A stretch of 64,000 nt of DNA from positions 36,005,289-36,069,288 of the forward strand of contig CM068547.1 of assembly GCA_035048495.1 (NCBI GenBank), given 5' to 3'. Source of the DNA: Euptelea pleiosperma. Lineage: Eukaryota; Streptophyta; Magnoliopsida; Ranunculales; Eupteleaceae. Positions 26,901-36,358 of the stretch are shown piece after piece (the stretch's first letter is position 1; each line of letters begins with the position of its first letter). The position numbers and the translations under genes are program-made. The notes under the pieces were generated by a model, which made no database searches, was not told where the DNA came from, and saw only the letters and a program-made list of their open reading frames with translations.

Positions 26901-28368
26901 TGGAGCAAACTTATTTCGACTGTCACGAATCTTGTCCCAACACTGCAAATGTGTTGAAACAATAGTAATGGAAGAATTCGAGTCTAATTACGAGGTCCGG
27001 TTGCGAAAAAGTCACAAGTTATAGGCTTCGAAATGTAACACACAAACTGAGTCCAATTTGAGACGTTGATGCACGGATTGAGCTAATTTGTTTCGACTGT
27101 CAAGAATCTTATTCCAACACATCAAATGGAAGAGTTTGAGTCCAATTACATGGTCCGATTGCTTAAAGCCCTTAAGTTATAGGCTTCGGAATGTAACAAA
27201 CGAACTGAGTCCAATTTGAGACGTTGACGCACGGATAGAGCTAACTTGTTTCGACGGTCCCAAATCATGTTCCAACACTTCAAATCTGTTGAAACAATTG
27301 TAATGGAAGAGTTTGAGTCAAATTACGAGCTCTGGTTGCGAAAACGTCACAAGTTATAGGCTTCGGAATGTAACACACAAACTGAGTCCAATTACAGACA
27401 TTGACGAACGGATGGAGCAAACTTCTTTCGACTGTCCCGAATTTTGCTCCAACACTTCAAATGTGTTGAAACAATAGTAATGGAAGAGTTTGAGTCCAAT
27501 TACGAGGTCTAGTTGCGAAAAAGTCACAAGTTATAGGCTTCGGAATGTAACACACAAATTGAGTCCAATTTGAGACGTTGATGCACGGATGGAGCTAACT
27601 TGTTTCGACTGTCAAGAATCTTGTTCCATTACATCAAATGTGTTGAAACAATAGTAATGGAAGAGTTTGAGTCCAAAATAAGAGGTCCGGTTGCGAAAAT
27701 GTCATAAGTTATAGCCTTCGGAATATAAAACACAAACTGAGTCCAATTTGAGACGTTGACGCATGGATGGAGCTAACTTGTTTCGACGGTCCCAAATCAT
27801 GTTCCAACACTTAAAATCTGTTGAAACAATAGTAATGGAAGAGTTGGAGTCCAATTACGAGGTCTGGTTGCGAAAAATTCACAAGTTATAAGCTTCGGAA
27901 CGTAACACACAAACTGAGTCCCATTTGAGACGTTGACGCACGGATGGAGCTAACTAGTTTCGACTGTCACGAATCTTGTTCCAACACTTCAAATGTGTTT
28001 AAACAATAGTAATGGAAGAGTTTGAGTCCAATTACGAGATCCGGTTGCGAAAAAGTCACAAGTTATGGGCTTCGGAAGGTAATACACAAACTGAGTCCAA
28101 TTTGAGACGTTGACGCACGGATGGAGCAAACTTCTTTCGACTGTCAAGAATCTTATCCCAACACTGCAAATGTGTTCAAACAATAGTAATTGAAGAGTTG
28201 GAGTCCAATTACGAGGTCTGGTTGCGAAAAATTCACAAGTTATAAGCTTCGGAACGTAACACACAAACTGAGTCCAATTTGAGACGTTGACGCACGGATG
28301 GAGCTAACTTGTTTCGACTGTCACGAATCTTGTTCCAACACTTCAAATGTGTTGAAACAATAGTAATT
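23960..28368. repeat. 4409-bp tandem duplication, copy 1 (no LINE)
   Basis: This unit is repeated immediately downstream from 28369. Shared derived variants include ccaacattgcaaatg (24117 and 28516), aaatgcgttaaaac (26417 and 35646) and gttccattacatc (27624 and 36853). Earlier relatives have aaatgtgttaaaac, so these two copies are sisters. This copy keeps the uninterrupted LINE target site: gaagagtt, then gga at 26271-26273, then gtccaatt from 26274. Confidence 0.88.
27125..27129. other. 19-bp deletion junction in monomer, copy 3
   Basis: Same junction, 6889 bp after copy 2, inside the first copy of the 4409-bp duplication. Confidence 0.85.
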
Positions 28369-30673
28369 GAAGAGTTTGAGTCCAATTACGAGGTATGGTT
28401 GCGAAAAAGTCACAAGTTATAAGCTTCGGAATGTAATACACAAACTGAGTCCAATTTGAGACGTTGACGCACGGATGGAGCAAACTTGTTTCGACTGTCA
28501 CGAATCTTGTCCCAACATTGCAAATGTGTTGAAACAATAGTAATGGAAGAATTCGAGTCTAATTACGAGGTCCGGTTGCGAAAAAGTCACAAGTTATAGG
28601 CTTCGGAATGTAACACACAAACTGAGTCCAATTTGAGACGTTGATGCACGGATAGAGCTAACTTGTTTCGACTGTCAAGAATCTTATTCCAACACATCAA
28701 ATGTGTTGAAACAATAGTAATGGAAGAGTTTGAGTCCAATTACATGGTCCGATTGCTAAAAGCCCTGAAGTTATAGGCTTCGGAATGTAACAAACGAACT
28801 GAGTCCAATTTGAGACGTTGACGCACGGATAGAGCTAACTTGTTTCGACGGTCCCAAATCATGTTCCAACACTTAAAATCTGTTGAAACAATTGTAATGG
28901 AAGAGTTTGAGTCAAATTACGAGCTCTGGTTGCGAAAACGTCACAAGTTATAGGCTTCGGAATGTAACACACAAACTGAGTCCAATTTGAGACGTTGATG
29001 CACGGATGGAGCTAACTTGTTTCGACTGTCAAGAATCTTGTTCCAATACATCAAATGTGTTGAAACAATAGTAATGGAAGAGTTTGAGTCCAAAATAAGA
29101 GGTCCGGTTGCGAAAATGTCATAAGTTATAGCCTTCGGAATATAACACACAAACTGAGTCAAATTTGAGACGTTGACGCATGGATGGAGCTAACTTGTTT
29201 CGACGGTCCCAAATCATGTTCCAACACTTAAAATCTGTTGAAACAATAGTAATGGAAGAGTTGGAGTCCAATTACGAGGTCTGGTTGCGAAAAATTAACA
29301 AGTTATAAGCTTCGGAACGTAACACACAAACTGAGTCCAATTTGAGACGTTGACGCACGGATGGAGCTAACTAGTTTCGACTGTCACGAATCTTGTTCCA
29401 ACACTTCAAATGTGTTGAAACAATAGTAATGGAAGAGTTTGAGTCCAATTACGAGATCCGGTTGCGAAAAAGTCACAAGTTATGGGCTTCGGAAGGTAAT
29501 ACACAAACTGAGTCCAATTTGAGACGTTGACGCACGGATGGAGCAAACTTCTTTCGACTGTCAAGAATCTTATCCCAACACTGCAAATGTGTTCAAACAA
29601 TAGTAATTGAAGAGTTGGAGTCCAATTACGAGGTCTGGTTGCGAAAAATTCACAAGTTATAAGCTTCGGAACGTAACACACAAACTGAGTCCAATTTGAG
29701 ACGTTGACGCACGGATGGAGTTAACTTGTTTCGACTGTCACGAATCTTGTTCCAACACTTCAAATGTGTTGAAAGAATAGTAATGGAAGAGTTTGAGTCC
29801 AATTACGAGGTATGGTTGCGAAAAAGTCACAAGTTATAAGCTTCGGAATGTAATACACAAACTGAGTCCAATTTGAGACGTTGACGCACGGATGGAGCAA
29901 ACTTGTTTCGACTGTCACGAATCTTGTCCCAACACTGCAAATGTGTTGAAACAATAGTAATGGAAGAATTCGAGTCTAATTACGAGGTCCGGTTGCGAAA
30001 AAGTCACAAGTTATAGGCTTCGGAATGTAACACACAAACTGAGTCTAATTTGAGACGTTGATGCACGGATTGAGCTAACTTGTTTCGACTGTAAAGAATC
30101 TTGTTCCAACACATCAAATGTGTTGAAACAATAGTAATGGAAGAGTTTGAGTCCAATTACGAGGTCCGGTTGCGAAAATGTCACAAGTTATAGCCTTCGG
30201 AATATAACACACAAATTGAGTCCAATTTGAGACGTTGACGCATGGATGGAGCTAACTTGTTTCGACGTTCCCAAATCATGTTCCAACACTTAAAATCTGT
30301 TTAAACAATAGAAATGGAAGAGTTGGAGTCCAATTACGAGGTGTGGTTGCGAAAAATTCACAAGTTATAAGCTTCGGAACGTAACACACAAACTGAGTCC
30401 AATTTGAGACGTTGATGCACGGATGGAGCTAACTTGTTTCGACTGTCAAGAATCTTGTTCCAACACATCAAATGTGTTGAAACAATAGTAATGGAAGAGT
30501 TTGAGTCCAAAATAAGAGGTCCGGTTGCGAAAATGTCACAAGATATAGCCTTCGGAATATAACACACAAACTGAGTCAAATTTGAGACGTTGACGCATGG
30601 ATGGAGCTAACTTGTTTCGACGGTCCCAAAACATGTTCCAACACTTAAAATCTGTTGAAACAATAGTAATGGA

Positions 30674-30677
<4 letters not shown>

Positions 30678-30739
<62 letters not shown>
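30678..30739 (-). other. LINE poly(A) tail (poly-T on the plus strand)
   Basis: A run of 62 T on the plus strand with no interruption. The first two (30678-30679) also belong to the satellite (gaagagtt). It marks the 3' end and the minus orientation of the LINE. A long, pure tail is expected to shorten and gather substitutions with age, so it suggests a recent insertion. The exact length may be affected by sequencing of homopolymers. Confidence 0.93.
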
Positions 30740-30740
<1 letters not shown>

Positions 30741-30792
30741 AGATGTAAGCTGGGGTTAGGCGGACCCCTACCTGACTTATAACAAAAGGATA
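30740..30792 (-). other. LINE 3' UTR
   Basis: Only 53 nt separate the ORF2 stop (30795-30793) from the A-tail. No AATAAA signal is present on the sense strand. The segment includes a short stem-loop. Its position just before the A-tail is where a LINE reverse transcriptase would engage its template. Confidence 0.8.
30752..30768 (-). other. Predicted stem-loop at the LINE 3' end
   Basis: Perfect 5-bp arms (GGGGT/ACCCC) around a 7-nt loop, 12 nt from the A-tail. A GTA/TAC pairing could extend it past a bulge on one side. Some LINE families use a 3'-terminal stem-loop for template recognition by their reverse transcriptase; that role here is inference. Confidence 0.5.
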
Positions 30793-33700
30793 TTACAATC
30801 TATTGTACACCCTTCCTGATGTGTCCTGAGCAAGAATGACTTTAAGGTCATTAGGAAATTCAAATGGATACAAAGTTTTACAACTAATAGAGCTATTAAA
30901 AGAGGCTAAATAATCTGCAGCCCCATTAACTTCTCGAAAAACATGGTTAATACTAATATCGTCAAAATTAGTCCAGATGTCCCGAATTGAGCAAACCAGC
31001 CTCCTAGTTTGCCATGGTACAGAGAAAGTACCCTTAATAATACCCACCGCTATTTCCGAGTCAGTTGAGATCTGAAGTTTAGAACAGCCCTTAGACATAG
31101 CCAATTGAAGACCCACTTCAATGGCTTGAATTTCATGGTAAATAATCGACTTTTTGCCACAAGCTCCAGCAAAAGCTAGTAGCGCTGTACCATTAAAATC
31201 TCTAATAATACCACCATAACCCGCTATGTTCTCTCTCAAAGACCCATCAGAGTTAAGACACCAATATCCTCTAGGGGGAGCAGCCCATCTACATGGTATA
31301 GCAAGATGATGTTGGAAATTAACTTCAATCTGCCAATTGTGGAAAAATTCCCGAGAGTTGGGGTTATCTTCCACTTTCCGCTTACCAGTCAAAAATCTGA
31401 TTTTAGTAGCCTCTACAATCTGATTGAGCACCAGTTCTTTTGGACAGAATTGATTTTGGAATATGCGTGCATTACGCTCCCGCCATATGAAGTAGATAGT
31501 AGCCGTAAAAGCCACTTTAAGCACCTGAGCTTTTAGATCTTTTCCCGTGAAATTTCGCAATATCCATTGGACTTCAACGGTTGAAATTTGTACAGGCCGA
31601 TTATACCGAGAAAGATTTAGAACTTGCTGCCATATGAACTTAGTAAAGGCGCAATCGAAATAAAGATGGTACAAAGTCTCCTCCTCTGCCCAACAAAAGT
31701 TACATTTGTTGTTGCTAATAAGGTTCCGGATAAAGGGTTTATCCTTAGTTAATAGGGCGCCATTGACTGCCAGCCAAGCAATAAAACTATGGCGAGGAAC
31801 CGACCGTTTGCTCCAAATAATGGTATGCCAGTCCACTATAGAGTTCCTGTTCCGGATTGCTTCATAAGCCGATCGCATGGTATAATCTCCAAAACTAGAC
31901 GGTGTCCATATCACTTCATCATGCTCCATTAAGATATCAATATCGAGGGAACCCAAATAGCTCCATACCCTGTCCAAGTCTTCTGTTTGGGCAAAAGGCG
32001 GATTCCATGTACCATTAGAAATAAGAGTAGACACTTTGTCGCTCATCTGTAATCTGGTGTCAAACCGTTGATTCCTGAAGAAAGTTTCAAGGAGAATGCC
32101 TTCTGGGTGCCAGGGATCGAGCCACAGATTAGTTGATTCTCCATTTGCAATCAAGTGCTGAATCATTTTGCTAGCCAATGCTCTACTCGCTAGCACCTTT
32201 CTCCAGACCCAAGAGCAATCTTGAGGTATATCCATGGTCCAGAAATGTTTCTTCTTGATCAAATTGTTTTTTACCCAGTCCACCCAGATATTCTTGTTAT
32301 TTGAGGCAAGAGCAAAAGTATGTCGCAAGATGGCTGCCCTGTTCCATCCCTCCAAATTCTTAAGACCAAGGCCTCCCTCTGATTTTGGCCTGCAAATTAT
32401 CGTCCACGCCATAGCATGATATTTTCTTTGTAATTCTGGACCCCCCCAAAGAAATTGCGCACAAATGCTGTTCATCTTCTTTATAATACCCTTTGGTAAT
32501 ATAAAACAGTGGCTCCAAAAGAGTTGTATGCTATTGAGTACAGATTTAATCAATTCCAGTCTACCCGCATAAGATAACATCCGACCTTTCCAAGCTTGAA
32601 TCCGACTCAAAATTCTGTCTAGAAGAGGTTGACAGTCCTTCAAACTCAATCTTTTAGATATGAGAGGTACCCCTAAATACCTTATAGGGCTAATTCCTGC
32701 TGTAAAACCAAGAATCTCTTGGATTTCTTCTTTAGTAGCTTCGTCTATCCCGGCAAAAAAGATGGTACTCTTAGCCCGATTTGCCTCTAATCCTGTTACT
32801 TCTTTGAAAAGAACAAGAGTGTCATTAATGGTGGTTGCAGATAGGACATCGCCTGCAAAGAACATCATAAGATCATCTGCAAAACACAAGTGAGTGATAA
32901 GGGGATTGGCACATCTGGGGTGGATATTGAAGAGCCCTTCTTGAACTTTAGTCTTCATAAGATTGTTAAAGATCTCCATGGAGAGAACAAACAAATACGG
33001 AGATATGGGATCACCTTGTCTAATCCCTTTCTTCCCTTCAAAATAACCTTCCGGGCTACCATTAACAAGGATAGAGTATTTCACCGAAGTAAGGCAGATC
33101 CGAATCCAATCAATAAGGATGGGATGGAAATTCAGCATATAGAGTAGATCCAGAATGAAATCCCACCTCAAGTTATCATAGGCTTTCTTCAAATCAATCT
33201 TAACAGTGCATTTAGGAGCTCCATTCCTGTGGTAATTCCTGAATAGCTCATGGCAGATCAGGATATTATCACTAATCCGACGGCCTTTGATGAAAGCGGA
33301 CTGATTTGGTTCAATTAAGTACGGGAGGCAGTCCTTCATCCTATTGGCAATAATCTTCGAAATACACTTGTAAATCAAATTACAACAAGAGATAGGTCTA
33401 AAATCGCTAAGGGTATTCGGAGTACGAACCTTAGGAATGAGGGTTATAAATGTAGAATTAACCCCACCCGGAAGTTTGTGATGCTTGAAGAAATTCTGGC
33501 AGGCTTTAATAAAATCTGGGCCCACAATGTGCCAGGTTTTCTTAAAGAAATAGGCATTAAAGCCATCCGGGCCTGGTGCCTTAGAATCCTTCATACCAAA
33601 CAGAATCTTAGTAATTTCCTCACCAGTTACCTCCCGAACCATGTCAATCTTTTGATCTTCATCTAAAGTTCTCTCATACTTCATGGCCATAACAACATCT

Positions 33701-34956
33701 TGATTATACTCCCTGTCCTCGGAGCCAAGTTGATCTTTGAAATGCCGGATAATCTCTTCTTTAATGGAACCTTCATCAGTCAGCTTCCTATTGGTAGAAT
33801 CATAAAGGCTAAGGATAGAATTCCTAGCTTGCCGAGTTTTAACAGAATTGTGGAAGAAAGAACTATTACCATCGCCCAAATTCAGCCAGTCAATGCGGGA
33901 TTTCTGTTTAAGAACTGATTCCTCGTAATTAGATAGCGTAGCATACCTCTTCAACTTGGCGTCTTCAATATTACTAAGTTGTTCATCCATGGGACTGAGT
34001 TGAGATAGATGTTGCGCTGCATCAAGTTCAGACCTTGCGACAATAATCTTCTTCTTCAGATCATTGAAATTGTGATAGTTCCAATCCTTAAGTTTAGCCT
34101 TGAGCAACTTAAGCTTTTGGGTAAGCCTAAACATAGGATTCCCATAAATCCTAGTCTTCCAAACATCCTCAACAATATGAAAGAACATAGGGTGATCTAC
34201 CCAAAAGTTGAAAAATCTGAATGGTTTCCTACCTTTGACTAAACCGTCAAACCAGCTAATGGCCATAGGACTATGATCTGAAAGGCCTGGCGTAAGATAC
34301 TCCACCTCTGTTCTGTTGAACTCAGTGACCCAGGTTTGATTGACCAAAACTCTATCCAGCTTGCACATAATCCTATCAGCTCCATGCTTTTTATTATTCC
34401 AAGTAAATGTCTGCCCCTTAGCCTTAAGATCCACTAGGCCAATCGTCGAAATACACTCATTAAATTCCCTCATAGTGCTGAGTTTTGCCGGTAAGCCCCC
34501 GACCTTTTCCTCCACAAACCTGACTGTATTGAAATCCCCTATCACCGCCCAAGGAGTCGAGATGTTAGGCGAAATAGTTAACAAGTCCTGCCATAGTTCT
34601 CTCCTATCACCCTTACTGTTTTGTGCATAAACAATAGTTAAATCACAACTATTATTTGCCTTTCTATCCATCACGTAACAATGAATGGCCTGAAAGCTAG
34701 TATGAGTGACAGTCACCTGTACATCTTCAGGATTCCAAAGTAACCAGATACGGCCATTAAGAGCCTTGCTATAGTTATCTTCCAAGTTCCACCCCGGACT
34801 AATCCAAGATTGAATTTTGCTTCTATTCACACTCCGGATTTTTGTTTCCAATAACCCAATCATAGAGACAGTTTGATTTTGTATCATCCTCTTCACTTCT
34901 CTTTGCTTTAGTGGGTCGTTAAGGCCCCTCACATTCCAAACAACAATTTTATGCAT
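30793..34956 (-). CDS. LINE ORF2 polyprotein: endonuclease, reverse transcriptase, RNase H
   Basis: Intact 1387-aa frame. It nicks target DNA and copies the LINE RNA in place (target-primed reverse transcription). The N-terminal APE-type endonuclease (about 1-235) shows N8 in WNVRGLN, E37 in LLETKI, D141/N143 in GDFN and D227/H228 in SDH. The reverse transcriptase (about 455-770) shows KAPGPDGF, D588 in KIDLKKAYD, GIRQGDPISP and the FADD box with D694/D695. A zf-RVT finger has C1085, C1088, H1097 and C1102. RNase H (about 1230-1355) keeps D1237, E1275, D1299 and D1348. All catalytic residues I can check are present and there is no stop or frameshift. I chose the start MHKIVVWNVRG, 18 codons inside the longest frame (which opens at 35010), because the endonuclease begins there and the ATG overlaps the ORF1 stop by 8 nt. 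The product is presumably supplied as a second frame on one RNA. Confidence 0.95.
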   Translation of the reverse strand: MHKIVVWNVRGLNDPLKQREVKRMIQNQTVSMIGLLETKIRSVNRSKIQSWISPGWNLEDNYSKALNGRIWLLWNPEDVQVTVTHTSFQAIHCYVMDRKANNSCDLTIVYAQNSKGDRRELWQDLLTISPNISTPWAVIGDFNTVRFVEEKVGGLPAKLSTMREFNECISTIGLVDLKAKGQTFTWNNKKHGADRIMCKLDRVLVNQTWVTEFNRTEVEYLTPGLSDHSPMAISWFDGLVKGRKPFRFFNFWVDHPMFFHIVEDVWKTRIYGNPMFRLTQKLKLLKAKLKDWNYHNFNDLKKKIIVARSELDAAQHLSQLSPMDEQLSNIEDAKLKRYATLSNYEESVLKQKSRIDWLNLGDGNSSFFHNSVKTRQARNSILSLYDSTNRKLTDEGSIKEEIIRHFKDQLGSEDREYNQDVVMAMKYERTLDEDQKIDMVREVTGEEITKILFGMKDSKAPGPDGFNAYFFKKTWHIVGPDFIKACQNFFKHHKLPGGVNSTFITLIPKVRTPNTLSDFRPISCCNLIYKCISKIIANRMKDCLPYLIEPNQSAFIKGRRISDNILICHELFRNYHRNGAPKCTVKIDLKKAYDNLRWDFILDLLYMLNFHPILIDWIRICLTSVKYSILVNGSPEGYFEGKKGIRQGDPISPYLFVLSMEIFNNLMKTKVQEGLFNIHPRCANPLITHLCFADDLMMFFAGDVLSATTINDTLVLFKEVTGLEANRAKSTIFFAGIDEATKEEIQEILGFTAGISPIRYLGVPLISKRLSLKDCQPLLDRILSRIQAWKGRMLSYAGRLELIKSVLNSIQLFWSHCFILPKGIIKKMNSICAQFLWGGPELQRKYHAMAWTIICRPKSEGGLGLKNLEGWNRAAILRHTFALASNNKNIWVDWVKNNLIKKKHFWTMDIPQDCSWVWRKVLASRALASKMIQHLIANGESTNLWLDPWHPEGILLETFFRNQRFDTRLQMSDKVSTLISNGTWNPPFAQTEDLDRVWSYLGSLDIDILMEHDEVIWTPSSFGDYTMRSAYEAIRNRNSIVDWHTIIWSKRSVPRHSFIAWLAVNGALLTKDKPFIRNLISNNKCNFCWAEEETLYHLYFDCAFTKFIWQQVLNLSRYNRPVQISTVEVQWILRNFTGKDLKAQVLKVAFTATIYFIWRERNARIFQNQFCPKELVLNQIVEATKIRFLTGKRKVEDNPNSREFFHNWQIEVNFQHHLAIPCRWAAPPRGYWCLNSDGSLRENIAGYGGIIRDFNGTALLAFAGACGKKSIIYHEIQAIEVGLQLAMSKGCSKLQISTDSEIAVGIIKGTFSVPWQTRRLVCSIRDIWTNFDDISINHVFREVNGAADYLASFNSSISCKTLYPFEFPNDLKVILAQDTSGRVYNRL
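34949..34956 (-). promoter_or_regulatory. ORF1 stop / ORF2 start overlap
   Basis: The sense-strand octamer ATGCATAA carries the ORF2 ATG (34956-34954) and the ORF1 TAA (34951-34949). The two frames differ and overlap by 8 nt. Such a stop-start overlap fits translation of ORF2 by termination-reinitiation; the alternative is internal initiation. No ribosomal evidence is available from sequence alone. Confidence 0.6.
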
Positions 34957-35502
34957 GGACGGGTGGGGTAGGAGATTTACCTTCTCGGGAGTTCCCCTGG
35001 GCAGTACCAATGTTCCCTTTGGTTAATTCTCTAATCCCCTCTCGTATATGGGCTATCGAATCCATATTAGTACCTTTCCTTTTCAGCAAATTCAGTTCAT
35101 TTTTACTGATGTCGAGAGGACCTAATACCGTTGCCTTGATAACCAGATCCTCATCCTCTGACTCTTCTCCCAGTCGAGCAAACCGATTGCCACCTTCGAA
35201 ATCTGTTTGGTCAATAGTTTTGGATCCTTCACCTTGATCTTTATTCTGGCTGCCTTCTTTAGTACTGACATTTTCACGAACATCTTTGCTGCTACTGGGT
35301 TCTTTGACATCTTTTCTGTTGTAGGTCACCCTTGTCCACTCCTCAATTGCTACCCCTCCTGGTTCTAGAGAACCTATACGATCGGCTACGACTTCCTCTG
35401 ATCCTTTCTTCTTGATATCTTGCTGTCCTCCCAATTCTTTCCCAATTGGTACCCAAATTTTCCTAATTTTCTTCTTGTTGGTGGGACATCCTGCATCAGT
35501 GT
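34949..35502 (-). pseudogene. LINE ORF1 (nucleic-acid-binding protein), C-terminal fragment
   Basis: About 184 residues of ORF1 survive. The fragment opens with HTDAGCP, the final H-x4-C of a CCHC zinc knuckle, followed by basic KKKIRK. It continues as a low-complexity, charged tail containing WTRV and NRFARLGEESEDED, the type of tail seen in plant LINE ORF1 proteins. It ends PPVHA with TAA at 34951-34949. The upstream RNA-binding part and the first half of the knuckle are gone through 5' truncation. The open frame continues into satellite DNA to a chance ATG at 35536, adding 11 satellite-coded residues that are not part of the original protein. Plant L1 ORF1 proteins are usually several hundred residues long, so more than half is probably missing. 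Confidence 0.85.
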
Positions 35503-36353
35503 GTCCAATTACGAGGTGTGGTTGCGAAAAATTCACAAGTTATAAGCTTCGGAACGTAACACACAAACAGAGTCCAATTTGAGACGTTGACGCACGGATG
35601 GAGCTAACTAGTTTCGACTGTCACGAATCTTGTTCCAACACTTCAAATGCGTTAAAACAATAGTAATGGAAGAGTTTGAGTCCAATTACGAGGTCCGGTT
35701 GCGAAAAAGTCACAAGTTATGGGCTTCGGAAGGTAATACACAAACTGAGTCCAATTTGATACGTTGACGCACGGATGGAGCAAACTTCTTTCGACTGTCA
35801 AGAATCTTGTCCCAACACTGCAAATGTGTTGAAACAATAGTAATTGAAGAGTTGGAGTCCAATTACGAGGTCTGGTTGCGAAAAATTCACAAGTTATAAG
35901 CTTCGGAACGTAACACACAAACTGAGTCCAATTTAAGACGTTGACGCACGCATAGAGCTAACTTGTTTCGACTGTCACGAATCTTGTTCCAACACTTCAA
36001 ATGTGTTGAAACAATAGTAATGGAAGAGTTTGAGTCCAATTACGAGGTATGGTTGCGAAAAAGTCACAAGTTATAAGCTTCGGAATGTAATACACAAACT
36101 GAGTCCAATTTGAGACGTTGACGCACGGATGGAGCAAACTTATTTCGACTGTCACGAATCTTGTCCCAACACTGCAAATGTGTTGAAACAATAGTAATGG
36201 AAGAATTCGAGTCTAATTACGAGGTCCGGTTGCGAAAAAGTCACAAGTTATAGGCTTCGAAATGTAACACACAAACTGAGTCCAATTTGAGACGTTGATG
36301 CACGGATTGAGCTAATTTGTTTCGACTGTCAAGAATCTTATTCCAACACATCA

Positions 36354-36358
36354 AATGG
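36354..36358. other. 19-bp deletion junction in monomer, copy 4
   Basis: Same junction, 9229 bp after copy 3 (4409 plus the 4820-bp net insertion). This confirms that the array on the two sides of the LINE was once continuous. Confidence 0.85.

Larger units (their letters stand above)
1..30679. repeat. 177-bp satellite array, left part
   Basis: About 173 direct head-to-tail copies of a ~177-bp monomer. The anchor ccaatttgagacgttga recurs at 1, 178, 355, 532 (shortened form), 708, 885 and 1063, giving monomers of 176-178 bp. The consensus is about 42% GC by hand count. Conserved stretches include ggttgcgaaaa, cacaagttata and acacacaaactgagtcc. No monomer is inverted and no unrelated sequence interrupts the block. 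Variants fall into recurrent types (for example aatcttgttccaacac versus aatcatgttccaacac; gacgcacgg, gatgcacgg and gacgcatgg), which are arranged in higher-order repeats. A monomer near nucleosome length in a long homogenised array is typical of plant centromeric or pericentromeric satellites; that role is inferred. No genes are seen in this stretch. Confidence 0.97.
30680..35502 (-). mobile_element. 5'-truncated L1-clade plant LINE (non-LTR retrotransposon)
   Basis: A 4823-bp insert read right to left: partial ORF1, complete ORF2, short 3' UTR, A-tail. ORF2 has the order endonuclease, reverse transcriptase, zf-RVT, RNase H known from plant L1 elements. There are no long terminal repeats. The 5' end lies inside the ORF1 zinc knuckle, so the 5' UTR with any internal promoter and the ORF1 RNA-binding N-terminus are missing. 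The copy is therefore unlikely to move on its own despite the intact ORF2. Base composition and texture differ sharply from the satellite. Comparison with the LINE-free sister unit shows loss of gga at the target and no target-site duplication. Confidence 0.96.

Noticed and set aside
667..30579. Dozens of 64-94-residue minus-strand open frames repeating every few hundred bases (and again in 35652-63880)
   Set aside because: They recur with the satellite period, follow monomer variants, have chance starts and stops, and differ in frame between neighbours. They are the result of a monomer with few stops on one strand, not a gene family.
30597..30782. Plus-strand frame running through the poly-T tract
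   Set aside because: It joins satellite, the LINE A-tail read backwards and the antisense 3' UTR; the central phenylalanine run is the poly-T.
34957..35010. Start of ORF2 at the upstream ATG (18 extra residues)
   Set aside because: The extra residues overlap ORF1 and do not resemble the endonuclease N-terminus, which begins at the ATG at 34956.
31306..35237. Nine short plus-strand frames inside the LINE, and a 62-residue minus-strand frame at 35122-35310
   Set aside because: They lie antisense to, or out of frame within, the well-supported ORF1/ORF2 frames and show no domain.
30680..35502. LTR retrotransposon or endogenous virus
   Set aside because: There are no terminal repeats, protease, integrase or envelope; the order endonuclease-RT-RNase H with an A-tail is that of a LINE.
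30660..35520. A target-site duplication around the LINE
   Set aside because: No direct repeat flanks the insert; the sister unit shows a clean join with gga missing, and the 4820-bp net shift agrees.
35503..35536. ATG at 35536 as the real start of ORF1
   Set aside because: The first 11 residues are coded by satellite DNA beyond the insertion junction; the frame is open there by chance.
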